Below are positions 1 to 8,595 of a DNA stretch of 64,000 nucleotides, in pieces. Every line of letters begins with the position of its first letter. Positions within the stretch are counted from its first letter, which is position 1. The position numbers and the translations under genes are program-made. This DNA comes from Candidatus Altimarinota bacterium (GTDB lineage Bacteria > Patescibacteriota > Gracilibacteria > BD1-5 > UBA2023): contig JAQTLR010000004.1 in the NCBI GenBank assembly GCA_028714815.1, forward strand, positions 62,001 to 126,000, written 5' to 3'. The notes under the pieces were generated by a model. The model did no database searches. It had not been told where the DNA came from and saw only the letters and a program-made list of their open reading frames with translations.

Positions 1-1677
1 AGCCTCCTCCCGAATATCCTCTCCGGAATCGAGTATCTGAAGTCATTTCCGTACGGATGCTCCGAGCAACGCACTTCGGCTATCATGCCGACCGTGTATC
101 TGAAACAGCTCTATGACAGCGTTAAAGTGCCGTTTGACCTGAAAACCGAGATGGTGAAGGAATATATCGACCAGTACCAGGGGTACCAGGAACGGAGCCT
201 TGATACGGTTATTCGCGGGTATCTGGTGGAGATTAAAAACTTCCAGAGACTGAATGGAGGTTTTGGATACTGGATGGATTCCAATTATGACGATTATCCG
301 CTTACGATCAGCCTCGTTTCGGCCCTTTCCGAGATCCGGTCCATCGGGTATACTCCTACTGATGCGATGATGGAGAGCGCCGCGAAGTATCTGAAGGCGA
401 AGTTCTATGAGAATAAGCGACCGTACTGCTCGGAGAAGGACTGTAGCTGGCCGGTTGCGACACGGCTCGCGACCATCGAAGCCATTCTCGATAACACGAG
501 CCAGGATTACGAAGCCTACAAGATGTACAAGCTCCTTTCCTTCGACAAGGCAGATATCCTGACTCAAGTAAATAGAACCAGAGTTCTCGCGAAACTGCTC
601 CGAATCACCGCGATCACGAAGGATGAGAAGGATGCTCTCACCAAGCTCGCGAACGAGCAGATCAAGAGCATCGCTTCCAACGGGCTCGTGTACAATCCTC
701 GCGGAGCGTTCCTTGGAAGCTCCATTGCTGGATCCCGGCTCACGGCGACGACCCGATTCATCGAAACGCTTTCTATTATGGGACCGGATACCATGAAGGA
801 ACATTCTCAGATTACCGACCAGATGGAACGATGGATTTTGAGTCAAAAACAGAAGGATGGAAGCTTCGGTTCCACAGCCGATACCTCCAATGTCGTCCGC
901 TCGCTGGCGCACGTCATGCGGGCGACCGGAGAGCTCCAGGATGTCAATATGCAAGCGAAGATATCGCTCGATGGAACTTCTGTGGACGAGAAATGAATCG
1001 ATCAAAAGAACAAGCTCGATATCTTCTCGAAGGTGATCGGATTGGATAAACTTCAGGATAATTCCAATCTCCACCTCGAAAAGAGCGGACAAGGGAATCT
1101 CTCTTACGAAATCGCTGCAAACTATTTCATACAATCTAAGGACGTACAAGCCCGCGACTCCTGATTTTTCGTGGAGCAGACGTACTTCGATTACAACGAG
1201 TACAAGAGTGTCAAGAAAATGAAGGAGGAGGAATGGGCGCGATACTTGAGCGGATCTATCGAATTCAAGGATTTGAAGTATCCAAAAGACACTGTTGCTT
1301 ATTTGAAGCCACTTGAGAGTTTGACCGTCGGGAAGCTTGTCTATGTCCATAATCGGATCATCACCGGGGAAGCTCGTGATATGGTAGCTTTCGAGGGTTT
1401 CATCCCATCCGGATCCGAGCTCGTGAATCCAGAGCTCAAGACTGAGAATATCCAGAACAAACAGGAGACTATATTTGAACACGAAGAATATCAGAATAAC
1501 CGATACTTCGGAACGGTTTCGAGTATGGAGGCTGGAATCTACACCTTCGGATACATTGTCCGCCCCACTCACGCCGGAACCTACCAACTCCCCCCATCCC
1601 GTGCCTTCGAGTTCTATCACCCGGAAGTGTTCGGAAGGGTGAGCGGAAAGGTAGTGGAAGTGGTGGATGGGAAATAA
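1..1677 (+). CDS. Alpha-2-macroglobulin family protein, C-terminal part (5' truncated by window)
   Basis: The reading frame is open from base 1 and ends at TAA 1675-1677 (558 codons). The thioester motif of alpha-2-macroglobulins, GCSEQ, is encoded at 55-69 with its cysteine at 58-60. It is followed by the alpha-helical thioester/complement-like domain (segments such as NGGFGYWMDSN and QKDGSFGSTADT) and a receptor-binding-like C-terminal beta domain near 1171-1677. In-frame TGA at 994-996 and 1162-1164 must be read as Gly; without that the gene breaks into three. Family knowledge: bacterial A2Ms are envelope-anchored protease traps that work through a Cys-Gln thioester. They are often encoded next to a PBP1C-type enzyme; here the nearest class A penicillin-binding protein lies 22 kb away. 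The N-terminus and any lipobox are outside the window. Confidence 0.9.
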
Positions 1678-1678
1678 T

Positions 1679-1706
1679 TTGTTTTCCCGGGAAATATCGT
1701 TATAGT
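1679..1706 (+). promoter_or_regulatory. Promoter of the lipoprotein gene
   Basis: TTGTTT (1679-1684), a 16-bp spacer and TATAGT (1701-1706). This puts the start of transcription about 25 nt before ATG 1738, the same geometry as other promoters in the window. Confidence 0.5.
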
Positions 1707-1737
1707 CGAAACTATCTTACTTTTTATCTCAAAAATT

Positions 1738-2631
1738 ATGAAGAAAATCATCGTTGTATCACTCATCCTCGGAGCGAGTCTTGGTTTGAGTGCATGTGGA
1801 GTGCAGAAGGAAGTGGTTCAGAATGCACCACCGGTTGTAGAGCAAAATTCTTCTGTAACAGTAGAGGCGGATACAGGAGTGGTAGATAATGGTTCGGTAA
1901 ATACAAAAACAAGCACGGGAAGTGATAATAAAAACGAGATGAATTTCTCCGACTCTCAAATCCAAGATATCCTTGCAAAGATTGAAGAGAACACAAAAAA
2001 ACAGCAAGAAAAAGACAAAAATGTTACGAGTACATGAATTTTAATTGATGGAAATTATAAGGCGGAATATATACCAAGCAAAAATAATGCGGATGATAAA
2101 ATACACGTAACCGTCAATGGACTTGAAAAAGTGGTAAATTTAGAAGAAATAAATAATTACAATAGAAGAATTCAGAAACTTTATGATTCAAAAGAATGTA
2201 CCAGTAATGATTATGATAATCCAAAATGTTCAAAAAGCCATTTTGCTTGATTGTATGGTTTATACTCAAAATGAGAATACATTTCCTATATGGGAAGTTT
2301 ATACGAATGATACTTTCTTAAAATACTTCAGGTAGCAACATGAAAAGAAATTGCACATATTTCACTCCCTGGAGGTTGTGAAAACAATGAAAATTTAGTA
2401 GTATGTAAATGAAATTGAGATGGATGACTAGCGGTTGTTAATTTACAAACCGCAACTAAATATAATATATGAATATGAAATTTAGAATGGGATGAGTTTT
2501 CTGTAATGTGATTCACTATCGATAATAAATATATTTATTCAAAGTTTGATATTTACACTAAAAATCCTGAATTAAAGATTTACGACCTTACTACCCTCAA
2601 AGAAGTCTTCTCAAAGGAGATAACGAAGTAA
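1738..2631 (+). CDS. Lipoprotein of unknown function, rich in TGA-glycine
   Basis: The 297-aa protein starts with a lipoprotein signal peptide ending in the lipobox LSAC (Cys20), then a low-complexity Ser/Thr/Asn/Val linker and a coiled-coil-like Lys/Glu segment (about residues 68-97). The C-terminal domain looks beta-rich (repeated YIYSKFDIYTK-like strands) and may be propeller-like, but no family is recognised. The frame continues past 2035 only if TGA is Gly: eleven in-frame TGA codons (2035, 2248 and nine more to 2512) precede TAA 2629-2631, and no TAA or TAG interrupts. Most glycines of the C-terminal two thirds use TGA. Base composition is much more AT-rich than the A2M gene before it, suggesting recent arrival or weak selection. 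Likely anchored to the outer face of the membrane. Confidence 0.85.
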
Positions 2632-2636
2632 AAAGC

Positions 2637-2664
2637 TTGCTTTTCTCTTAAATTTCCGTATATT
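2637..2664 (+). promoter_or_regulatory. Promoter of the wHTH-phosphoribosyltransferase gene
   Basis: TTGCTT (2637-2642), 16-bp spacer, TATATT (2659-2664). The predicted transcription start (about 2671) falls inside the operator palindrome at 2669-2690. Confidence 0.5.
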
Positions 2665-2668
2665 GCCT

Positions 2669-2690
2669 ATTGCCTAATGTATTAGGCAAT
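2669..2690. promoter_or_regulatory. Perfect 10-bp inverted repeat, probable autoregulatory operator
   Basis: ATTGCCTAAT, a 2-nt centre GT and ATTAGGCAAT form a perfect palindrome. A partial direct copy (TATTGCC) abuts its left side. It sits just downstream of the -10 box and 16 nt before the start of a winged-helix regulator, and no T-run follows, so an operator is more likely than a terminator. Confidence 0.6.
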
Positions 2691-2706
2691 ATTCATTTTC
2701 ATACCT

Positions 2707-3672
2707 ATGAAAGAGCAGATTTTCCAGTATATACAACAAAAGTGACAAGCGACCATCAAGGAGCTCGCGGAGGTTTTTAGTATACAATACCGGATGATAC
2801 AGTATCATCTCGCGAACCTTGTTACACAGGGCAAGATTCAAAAAGTCGGGAAGGTACCGAAGGTATTTTATGTACCAAGTCCTAGTAAAATTCTTACCGA
2901 TGAGGGAATCGAATGTCCAAAAGAAGCTCTCCCTATTATAGAAAGTGAATTCCTATTCATTAGTAGTATAGGAGAGCGGACATATGGATGGACTGGGTTT
3001 CAGATGTGGTGCAATGACCGAGGGTATGATTCTGTAAAAAAGGCCGGTGAATATAAAGAGCTTTGGCAATCCTATGAGCAAGAACGGATAGACGGATTTT
3101 TCTCGGGAACAAAGAAGATTATCGATACATTTCATGATGATGTTCTTAATGCTTTGGTATATATTGATTTCTATGCACTTCCAGTATTTGGTAAAACGAA
3201 GATTGGACAACTCCTCTTGTATGCGAAACAGAGCCAAAATCGTACCATTATAGACGAGATTATCTCCATTGCCCGACCGAAGATACTCGCGTATATCATA
3301 GAACATGAGATTGAGGCAATTGGTTTTATCTCCCCCTCCATCAAACGAAAAGTTCAGTTTATGAATATATTGAGAGACAAGCTCAATATTCAACTTCCAA
3401 GAATCTCTATAGAAAAAGCCTATACCGATATAGTACGTCCACAAAAGACTCTTTCAAAACTCTCCGAGCGAATAGAGAATGCTCGTGATACTATGTTTAT
3501 ATCCTCAAGAGAATCCTATAGGAATATTCTCCTCATCGATGATGCAGTCGGATCGGGCGCTACTCTCCATGAGGTCGCAAAGAAAATCAAACATCTCTCC
3601 ATCGCAAAAAATGTTCACGGACTTTCTATCACAGGATCCGCAAAGGGGTTTGATATTATTAGTGAAGTATAG
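2707..3672 (+). CDS. Winged-helix DNA-binding / ComF-like phosphoribosyltransferase fusion regulator
   Basis: The 321-aa protein has an N-terminal winged-helix domain (about 1-55: helix TIKELAEVF, recognition segment YRMIQYHLANL, wing KIQKVGKVPKVFY), a linker region, and a C-terminal type I phosphoribosyltransferase domain resembling ComF. The PRPP-binding loop LLIDDAVGSGAT is near residues 276-287. ATG 2707 is chosen because the first helix needs the read-through of TGA 2743 (Gly13); the next ATG at 2794 would delete half of the DNA-binding domain. By analogy with PurR, which joins a wHTH to a PRPP-sensing domain, it may sense a nucleotide or PRPP and repress itself through the palindrome at 2669-2690; this is inference. 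It ends at TAG and is followed by a hairpin. Confidence 0.8.
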
Positions 3673-3685
3673 ATGAGAGAGAAAC

Positions 3686-3712
3686 TTGCTTCTATAAAAA
3701 AATAGCTATACT
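3686..3712 (+). promoter_or_regulatory. Promoter of gmk inside the upstream terminator
   Basis: TTGCTT (3686-3691), 15-bp spacer, TATACT (3707-3712). Predicted start about 3720, leaving a leader of about 22 nt before ATG 3742. Confidence 0.5.
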
Positions 3713-3730
3713 CCTGTGTAGCTATTTTTT
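3696..3730 (+). terminator. Hairpin terminator after the wHTH gene, overlapping the gmk promoter
   Basis: Stem AAAAATAGCTA / TAGCTATTTTT (3698-3708 / 3719-3729) followed by a T-run. The left arm contains the gmk -10 box. Confidence 0.75.
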
Positions 3731-3741
3731 ACCCTCATTCT

Positions 3742-4320
3742 ATGATCCAAACCACCCCTCATATCCTCATCCTCTCCGGACCTTCCGGAGTCGGGAAAAC
3801 CACTGTTTGGGAAGCGCTTCATGCGAAGCATGCCGACCAACTCGAGAAGATCATCACGACCACGACCCGTGCGAAGCGTGAGGGTGAAGTGGAAGGGAAA
3901 CATTACTACTTCCTTGCGCGCGAGGAATTCCAATCCCGTATCGATTCGGATGATATGATCGAGTATGCTCTGGTTCATGGGAACTATTATGGGTCTACTT
4001 TCCAGGAGCTCTCCAGGATCGTAGAGCTCGGGAAATATCCGCTCTATATCGTGGACCCTCAGGGGATGGTGCATCTGAAGCCGCTCCTCCAGCATCGCGG
4101 ATATACGGTACAGACATTCTTCCTGCTTCCGCCGTCTATCGAAGAGCTCAGAGCCCGTCTCTCCGGACGCGGGACTGAGCAGTCCGATCATCTGGAGCTC
4201 CGGTTGGCGAATGCCCTCACAGAGATGGAAGAACAGGATTTCTATGATCACAAGATCATCAATACGACTCTGGAAGAAACCCTTGAAACCCTCGCTCAGG
4301 TCGTTTTCTCCGGTAACTAG
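3742..4320 (+). CDS. gmk: Guanylate kinase
   Basis: The 192-aa protein has the P-loop GPSGVGKT at residues 13-20 and the GMP-binding lobe (TTTTRAKREGEVEGKHYYF, with the YGS motif in GNYYGSTF). It phosphorylates GMP to GDP with ATP in the cytosol, feeding GTP synthesis. The length fits bacterial Gmk (about 190-210). No Shine-Dalgarno sequence precedes ATG; the leader is pyrimidine-rich (CCCTCATTCT). No in-frame TGA. Its TAG stop (4318-4320) overlaps the stop of the convergent histidine kinase through the shared palindrome CTAG. Confidence 0.92.
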   Translation: MIQTTPHILILSGPSGVGKTTVWEALHAKHADQLEKIITTTTRAKREGEVEGKHYYFLAREEFQSRIDSDDMIEYALVHGNYYGSTFQELSRIVELGKYPLYIVDPQGMVHLKPLLQHRGYTVQTFFLLPPSIEELRARLSGRGTEQSDHLELRLANALTEMEEQDFYDHKIINTTLEETLETLAQVVFSGN

Positions 4321-5648
4321 AGTCTCACAGTGAATCTCGTTCCTTTTCATGGATGTGAATCTACCTGGATTTCCCATCCTTGGGAATCGATTATTTTTTT
4401 CACGATAGCAAGACCGAGGCCGAATCCCCCCTGCTCTCTATTCCTTGATTTTTCAATGCGATAAAATCGTTTCCAGATGTTTTGCAATTCGTTTTCTTTC
4501 ATACCGACTCATGTATCTTCGATGGTAACCGTATTGCCCTCAATCTTTACGACCACGTTTCAGTGGTCGGTATAGAATATGGCATTTTTGATAAGGTTTC
4601 CAAATACCCGATCAAGGAAAAACGGATTCGTTTGGACAGTGAATTTATTCTTTGCCTCGTAGAATAGCTGTATTCACCTTTTTTCGGCAAGAGAATGGAA
4701 AGAGGGGATAAGGGAATTAAGGAATTCACTTATCTCGATTTCGCTTTTTTCCTCATATCCTATATCGCGGTCGAGAAAAAGAAGTTCATCGATGAGGTAT
4801 TCCATTTTTTCTATCGCTTCATACATCATGGCAATCTTTTCTTGCTGGTATTTGGTGACTTCTTTGTTTTCCAGTAGTTCCAGAGAGGTCCGGATCACCA
4901 TGAGTGGCGTCCTAAGTTCATGGCTTGCATCCTGGGAAAACTCCTTTTCTCGGTCAAAGGTTTCTCGGATTCGGGCGATGAATCCGTCGAATGCTTCAGC
5001 AAGCATACCGATTTCATCGGCATTATGGCTGGACCGGATGGAAGGTTCATCCGTTCTCAGGATATCTACACTATGTACTTCTTCTATGAGTCGCTTTATC
5101 GGTTGGAGCGCTCTTGAGGAAAAGATATATCCGATTCCGAAAGAGAGGATGGAAGAGATGATCCAGATGAAAAAAAGGATGTACTTCAGATCACGTGCAT
5201 TTTTTTCCGGAACCTGTTCATTCGTCCCTATTATTATAGAGAGGTTTTTGTAGTTTCCGGAATAGAACTGGTAGTCTTGTTCTCCTATAGAGGCGTAGAA
5301 ATGTCCGGTTTTATCTTTTGGGATTTTTGCATCGATGGATGTGGGGGATGCAATGGTGTTTCCTGATCCATCGAAGATGAAAATGAGGAGTCCGAGATTT
5401 GTGGCCTGATCAATCTTTTCAAGCGTCTGTTCCTTGAGTTCCACGCCTTCATCAGTATAGTTCAGTATATCGATACTGTTCTTGATGCTCTCATATTCGA
5501 CTCGGACGATGTTTTCTATGTTTTGTTGGCTGTTTTGGATAAAAAGGTAATATATGACCGTGCTTAAAATACCGATAATCGCCGCCAAGAAAAGTGTGAA
5601 TTGGAGAGCAAGCCGGATCTTTATGGGGATGTTTTTTGGTAGAATCAT
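4317..5648 (-). CDS. Membrane sensor histidine kinase
   Basis: The 443-aa protein has TM1 (about 12-37), an extracellular sensor loop, TM2 (about 156-177), a HAMP linker, a dimerisation/phosphoacceptor domain with H-box SHELRTP (His243), and a HATPase domain with N-box (GNLIKNAIFYTDH), G1 box (EDTGVGM) and G2 box (FGLGLAI). The third residue of the G1 triplet DTG is encoded by TGA (4509-4511), and three more TGA codons at 4347, 4560 and 4674 are read as Gly; otherwise the ATPase domain would be lost. Its start overlaps the response regulator stop by one base (TAATG), so the pair is translationally coupled. It autophosphorylates and passes phosphate to the regulator at 5648-6331. The signal is unknown. 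Confidence 0.92.
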
Positions 5649-6331
5649 TATTCTTCGTCGATTATGGTATACCCCATGGAATGTACGGTACGGATGAGTT
5701 TTTTTTCGAAATCTTTATCGACTTTCGATCGGAGCATCTGTATGTGCGATCGTACGACATCGCTCCAGAGTTCGGCATTCATATCCCAGATATGTTCTTC
5801 TATTTCAGATTTTGAAAGGATCCGTCCTTTATTGCGCATGAGAAATTCGAGAAGCTGAAAGTGCTTTTTTGAAAGAGGGATTTCTTTTCCGGAACGGGTT
5901 ACTTTCTTCGTTCTCGTATCGAGGGAAAGATCCGCGATTCTCAATTCTACCCCTGTCTCAAGGTTATTGTAGCTTCGTCGGATGAGGGCATTTATTCGGG
6001 AAAAGAGCTCTCTCAAAGAGAAGGGCTTCACGATATAGTCGTCTGCCCCTGCATCAAGCCCCTCTATTTTCGCATCGGTCGTGTCTTTTGCTGTAAGCAT
6101 GAGAATCGGAGTCTTGATCCCAGTTCCTCGAAGCTCTCGGCAGATGGTAGCGCCTTCCTTGTTTGGGAGCATCCGATCGAGGATGATACAATCATAGGGG
6201 GTGGAGCTTTTCGCTAGTTGGAATCCTATTTCCCCGTCATGGGCGATATCGACCGAAAAAGTGTTTTGCTCGAGAAATTCCCGTATATTTTGGGCGATAT
6301 GTTTATCGTCTTCGATAATGAGGATACGCAT
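5648..6331 (-). CDS. OmpR/PhoB-family response regulator
   Basis: The 227-aa protein has a receiver domain (1-120) with acidic pocket EDD (residues 7-9), phosphoacceptor Asp52 (ILDRMLP) and conserved Lys in VKPF. A C-terminal winged-helix DNA-binding domain (about 130-225) carries the typical SKKHFQLLEFLM and VRSHIQMLRSKVD helices. It is the cognate partner of the downstream kinase and lacks TGA codons. Targets are not visible here. Confidence 0.95.
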   Translation of the reverse strand: MRILIIEDDKHIAQNIREFLEQNTFSVDIAHDGEIGFQLAKSSTPYDCIILDRMLPNKEGATICRELRGTGIKTPILMLTAKDTTDAKIEGLDAGADDYIVKPFSLRELFSRINALIRRSYNNLETGVELRIADLSLDTRTKKVTRSGKEIPLSKKHFQLLEFLMRNKGRILSKSEIEEHIWDMNAELWSDVVRSHIQMLRSKVDKDFEKKLIRTVHSMGYTIIDEE

Positions 6332-6356
6332 AATAGTGAGAGTGGTTAGATACGCT

Positions 6357-6383
6357 ATAATACGGATAAATCCGAAAATGCAA
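6357..6383 (-). promoter_or_regulatory. Promoter of the two-component operon
   Basis: On the minus strand TTGCAT (6383-6378), 15-bp spacer, TATTAT (6362-6357), about 20 nt before ATG 6331. Confidence 0.4.
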
Positions 6384-6390
6384 ATCCAGA

Positions 6391-6427
6391 AAAAATCTCC
6401 AGAGGACCTGAACCCCGGGAGATTTTC
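6391..6427 (-). terminator. Hairpin terminator of the Lys/Ala-rich gene
   Basis: Read on the minus strand, an AATCTCC / GGAGATT stem with a loop of about 16 nt is followed by a T-run. Confidence 0.65.
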
Positions 6428-6442
6428 TTGGAAAAGAAAGAA

Positions 6443-6745
6443 TTACTTCTTTGCAGGAGTTGCAGGAGTGGCAGCTTTTGCATTACGCACCTTCTTGTTT
6501 GTATTCTTACGAACTGCTTTCTTTGCAGTAACGGTTGTTTTTGTATTCTTACGAACTGCTTTCTTTGCAGTAACGGTTGTTTTAGCCACCTTAGTCACTG
6601 TAGCAGATTCCTCTTTTACTACCTGGATCCGTGGAGCTTTTGTTCCTACCACTTTAGTGATATGAGCAGGAGTTGCTGCTGCGAAAGTAGAAGATGTAAG
6701 TGCTGCAATAAGTGCTGCAGAAGCGAATATTTTACCTGTTTTCAT
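6443..6745 (-). CDS. Small secreted Lys/Ala-rich protein
   Basis: The 100-aa protein starts with a signal peptide (MKTGKIFASAALIAALTSSTFAAA). The mature part is strongly basic (Lys/Thr/Ala/Val) and ends in AATPATPAKK. Two exact 14-residue repeats (KTTVTAKKAVRKNT) come from a 42-bp tandem duplication. The composition resembles histone H1-like or cell-wall-binding basic tails, but no enzyme motif is present and the function is unknown. The start at 6745 is preferred over upstream codons because the signal peptide begins there and the promoter lies at 6799-6826. Confidence 0.75.
   Translation of the reverse strand: MKTGKIFASAALIAALTSSTFAAATPAHITKVVGTKAPRIQVVKEESATVTKVAKTTVTAKKAVRKNTKTTVTAKKAVRKNTNKKVRNAKAATPATPAKK
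6500..6583. repeat. Two exact 42-bp tandem repeats inside the Lys/Ala-rich gene
   Basis: Units 6500-6541 and 6542-6583 are identical base for base and keep the reading frame (14 codons each). Exact identity implies a recent duplication or ongoing slippage. Confidence 0.95.
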
Positions 6746-6798
6746 AATAGAAAAAGAAAAGATATAAAAATTTATTCTCCGAAGAGACACGAGCATCA

Positions 6799-6826
6799 TA
6801 TCTAACAAGCGTCGTTTTTCTGTCAA
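6799..6826 (-). promoter_or_regulatory. Promoter of the Lys/Ala-rich gene
   Basis: On the minus strand TTGACA (6826-6821), 16-bp spacer, TAGATA (6804-6799). The leader to ATG 6745 is about 45 nt, longer than usual here. Confidence 0.45.
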
Positions 6827-6874
6827 AAGGGGGTAGATTTTGTGTGAAAACCATCATTTTTCTCTTAAATAGCC

Positions 6875-6901
6875 TTGCTTTCTCCGATTTTTCCCTATAA
6901 T
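6875..6901 (+). promoter_or_regulatory. Promoter of serS
   Basis: TTGCTT (6875-6880), 15-bp spacer, TATAAT (6896-6901). Transcription would begin just before the hairpin at 6921-7016, so the leader is about 135 nt. Confidence 0.55.
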
Positions 6902-6920
6902 ATCGCACATACCTGTTGCT

Positions 6921-7016
6921 GTGGATAGGATATTTATTTCTCGTCGAGACGAAGCCAGCGTGTAATCCTAAAGATTTCCAAGGCCGTCTCGATGTCGAAA
7001 TAAATATCCTATCCAC
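6921..7016 (+). ncRNA. Large leader hairpin upstream of serS (candidate cis-regulatory RNA)
   Basis: A perfect 20-bp stem joins 6921-6940 and 6997-7016. After a small internal loop, a 7-bp stem joins 6944-6950 (TCGAGAC) and 6986-6992 (GTCTCGA). The 35-nt apical part (6951-6985) can form a short GCC/GGC helix. The hairpin ends 30 nt before ATG 7047 and no T-run follows, so it is not a simple terminator. I could not match it to a T-box (no clear specifier loop or T-box sequence). It could be a serS regulatory leader or an inserted palindromic element. Confidence 0.6.
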
Positions 7017-7046
7017 TTATATCTATTCTCTTTTCCTAGTTTTTTT

Positions 7047-8345
7047 ATGATCGATATCAAAATCCTCCGTACTAATCCTGATCTTGTCCGGAAAGCGCTC
7101 CATGATAAGGTGACGAAAGTCGATCTCGATCGTGTTATCGATCTTGATACGAAACGTATCCCTCTCAAACAACGCCTCGATGAAATCCGATCCGAGAGGA
7201 ATAAAATTTCCGACGCGATGGGAAAAGGGAAACCGGATCCTGTTTTGATCGAGAAATCCAAAGCCTTGAAAGAACAGCTCCAGGTTCTGGAGGTGGAATC
7301 CGATGCTATCGAAACGGAATTCCTCGCGCTCTACAAGAAAATCCCCAATATCCCGACTGCCGATACTCCGGTAGGACTCACCGAGGATGACAATGTCATC
7401 GTTCGGACATGGGGGACGATCCCTTCTTTCCCGTTTCCGGTGAAATCCCATGCGGATATCGCCAATGCTCGCGGATGGCTCGATAAGGAGCGTGCTGCCA
7501 ATGTCGCCGGAAGCCGTTTCGCGTATCTCAAAGGAGATCTGGTACGGCTCCAATTCGCGCTCATCAATTGGGTCATGGACACGCTCGGTGATGAAAAAGT
7601 GCTCGCTGGAATTATTGCAGAACATGGGCTCAAGGTTTCCTCGAAACCATTCACCCCAGTACTTCCTCCCTACATGATCAAGACTGCTCCCTACGATGCG
7701 ATGGATCGCTTGGAGCCTCGAGAGGATCGCTATAAGATAGAAGGAGAGGATCTCTGGCTCCAGGGTTCTGCGGAGCATGTGCTCGGGTCCATGCACGCGA
7801 ACGAGATCTTCGACGAGCGTGATATGCCGGTCCGGTACCTCGGGTATGCGACCAGTTTCCGTGGAGAGGCAGGAACCTATGGAAAGGATATGGAAGGAAT
7901 CATCCGGATGCACCAGTTCGACAAGATGGAGATGGAGAGTTTCTCGACCGCCGAAACTTCCCATGATGAACACCTCCTTTTCTCGGGAATCCAGGAATAT
8001 CTCATGCAACAACTCGAAATCCCGTACCAGAAACTCCAGAAATGCACGTTCGATATCGGGAAGCCGAACGCGAAAGGTTCCGACATCGAAGCTTGGCTTC
8101 CGGCTCAAGGAAAGTACCGGGAGACCCATACGGCGGATTACATGACCGACTACCAGTCCCGCCGGCTCCAGACCCGTGTGCGACGATCCACCGGGGAGGT
8201 GGAGCTCATCCATACGAACGATGCGACCGCATTCGCCTGCGGACGTGCGCTCGTCGCCATTATGGAGAATTATCAGAATGAGGATATGACCGTGAGGATC
8301 CCGAAAGTGCTCCAGAACTATATGGGAGGGAAGAAAGTGTTGTAA
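7047..8345 (+). CDS. serS: Seryl-tRNA synthetase
   Basis: The 432-aa class II synthetase has the N-terminal antiparallel coiled-coil arm that grips the long variable arm of tRNA-Ser (about 30-105). The catalytic core has motif 2 (ATSFRGEAGTYGKDMEGIIRMHQF) and motif 3 (TNDATAFACGRALVAIMENYQ). It charges tRNA-Ser with serine in the cytosol. The length is normal. The start ATG follows a T-rich leader with no Shine-Dalgarno sequence, preceded by the hairpin at 6921-7016. The downstream 55-aa gene begins 36 nt later and is probably cotranscribed. No TGA codons. Confidence 0.95.
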   Translation: MIDIKILRTNPDLVRKALHDKVTKVDLDRVIDLDTKRIPLKQRLDEIRSERNKISDAMGKGKPDPVLIEKSKALKEQLQVLEVESDAIETEFLALYKKIPNIPTADTPVGLTEDDNVIVRTWGTIPSFPFPVKSHADIANARGWLDKERAANVAGSRFAYLKGDLVRLQFALINWVMDTLGDEKVLAGIIAEHGLKVSSKPFTPVLPPYMIKTAPYDAMDRLEPREDRYKIEGEDLWLQGSAEHVLGSMHANEIFDERDMPVRYLGYATSFRGEAGTYGKDMEGIIRMHQFDKMEMESFSTAETSHDEHLLFSGIQEYLMQQLEIPYQKLQKCTFDIGKPNAKGSDIEAWLPAQGKYRETHTADYMTDYQSRRLQTRVRRSTGEVELIHTNDATAFACGRALVAIMENYQNEDMTVRIPKVLQNYMGGKKVL

Positions 8346-8381
8346 GTAAATAAAATTTTACTCTTTATCTTTCAGTGCAGC

Positions 8382-8549
8382 ATGCTACAAGAAAATTTAA
8401 AATTCGGACAATCCGAAGAGAAAGTAGCTCAAGGTCCGGATCTTAATCCGGATGCCCCTATTTCGGTGGAAGAGATTATCGATTTGATTGTCGCTGAAGA
8501 ACAAAAGGTTCTTTCTTCAAACGGACAATCCGTTTTCGAAGGTATGTAA
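8382..8549 (+). CDS. Small acidic protein of unknown function downstream of serS
   Basis: The 55-aa ORF (MLQENLKFGQ...VFEGM) runs from ATG 8382 to TAA 8547-8549 and is followed at once by a strong terminator. It has an acidic, probably helical middle (ISVEEIIDLIVAEEQKVL) and no signal peptide or metal motif. Its position between serS and a terminator, in the same direction, supports a real small gene; no homologue is recognised. Confidence 0.6.
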   Translation: MLQENLKFGQSEEKVAQGPDLNPDAPISVEEIIDLIVAEEQKVLSSNGQSVFEGM

Positions 8550-8562
8550 ATCTGATTTCTAA

Positions 8563-8592
8563 AAAATCTCTCCGAATTTTCGGAGAGATTTT
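8563..8592. terminator. Bidirectional terminator between serS operon and FNR gene
   Basis: Perfect 14-bp stem AAAATCTCTCCGAA / TTCGGAGAGATTTT with a 2-nt loop. T-runs occur on both strands, serving the convergent transcription units. Confidence 0.85.
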
Positions 8593-8595
8593 CTA

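Noticed and set aside
43-1620. 525-codon ORF on the minus strand
   Set aside because: It is the antisense shadow of the alpha-2-macroglobulin gene, which shows the thioester motif.
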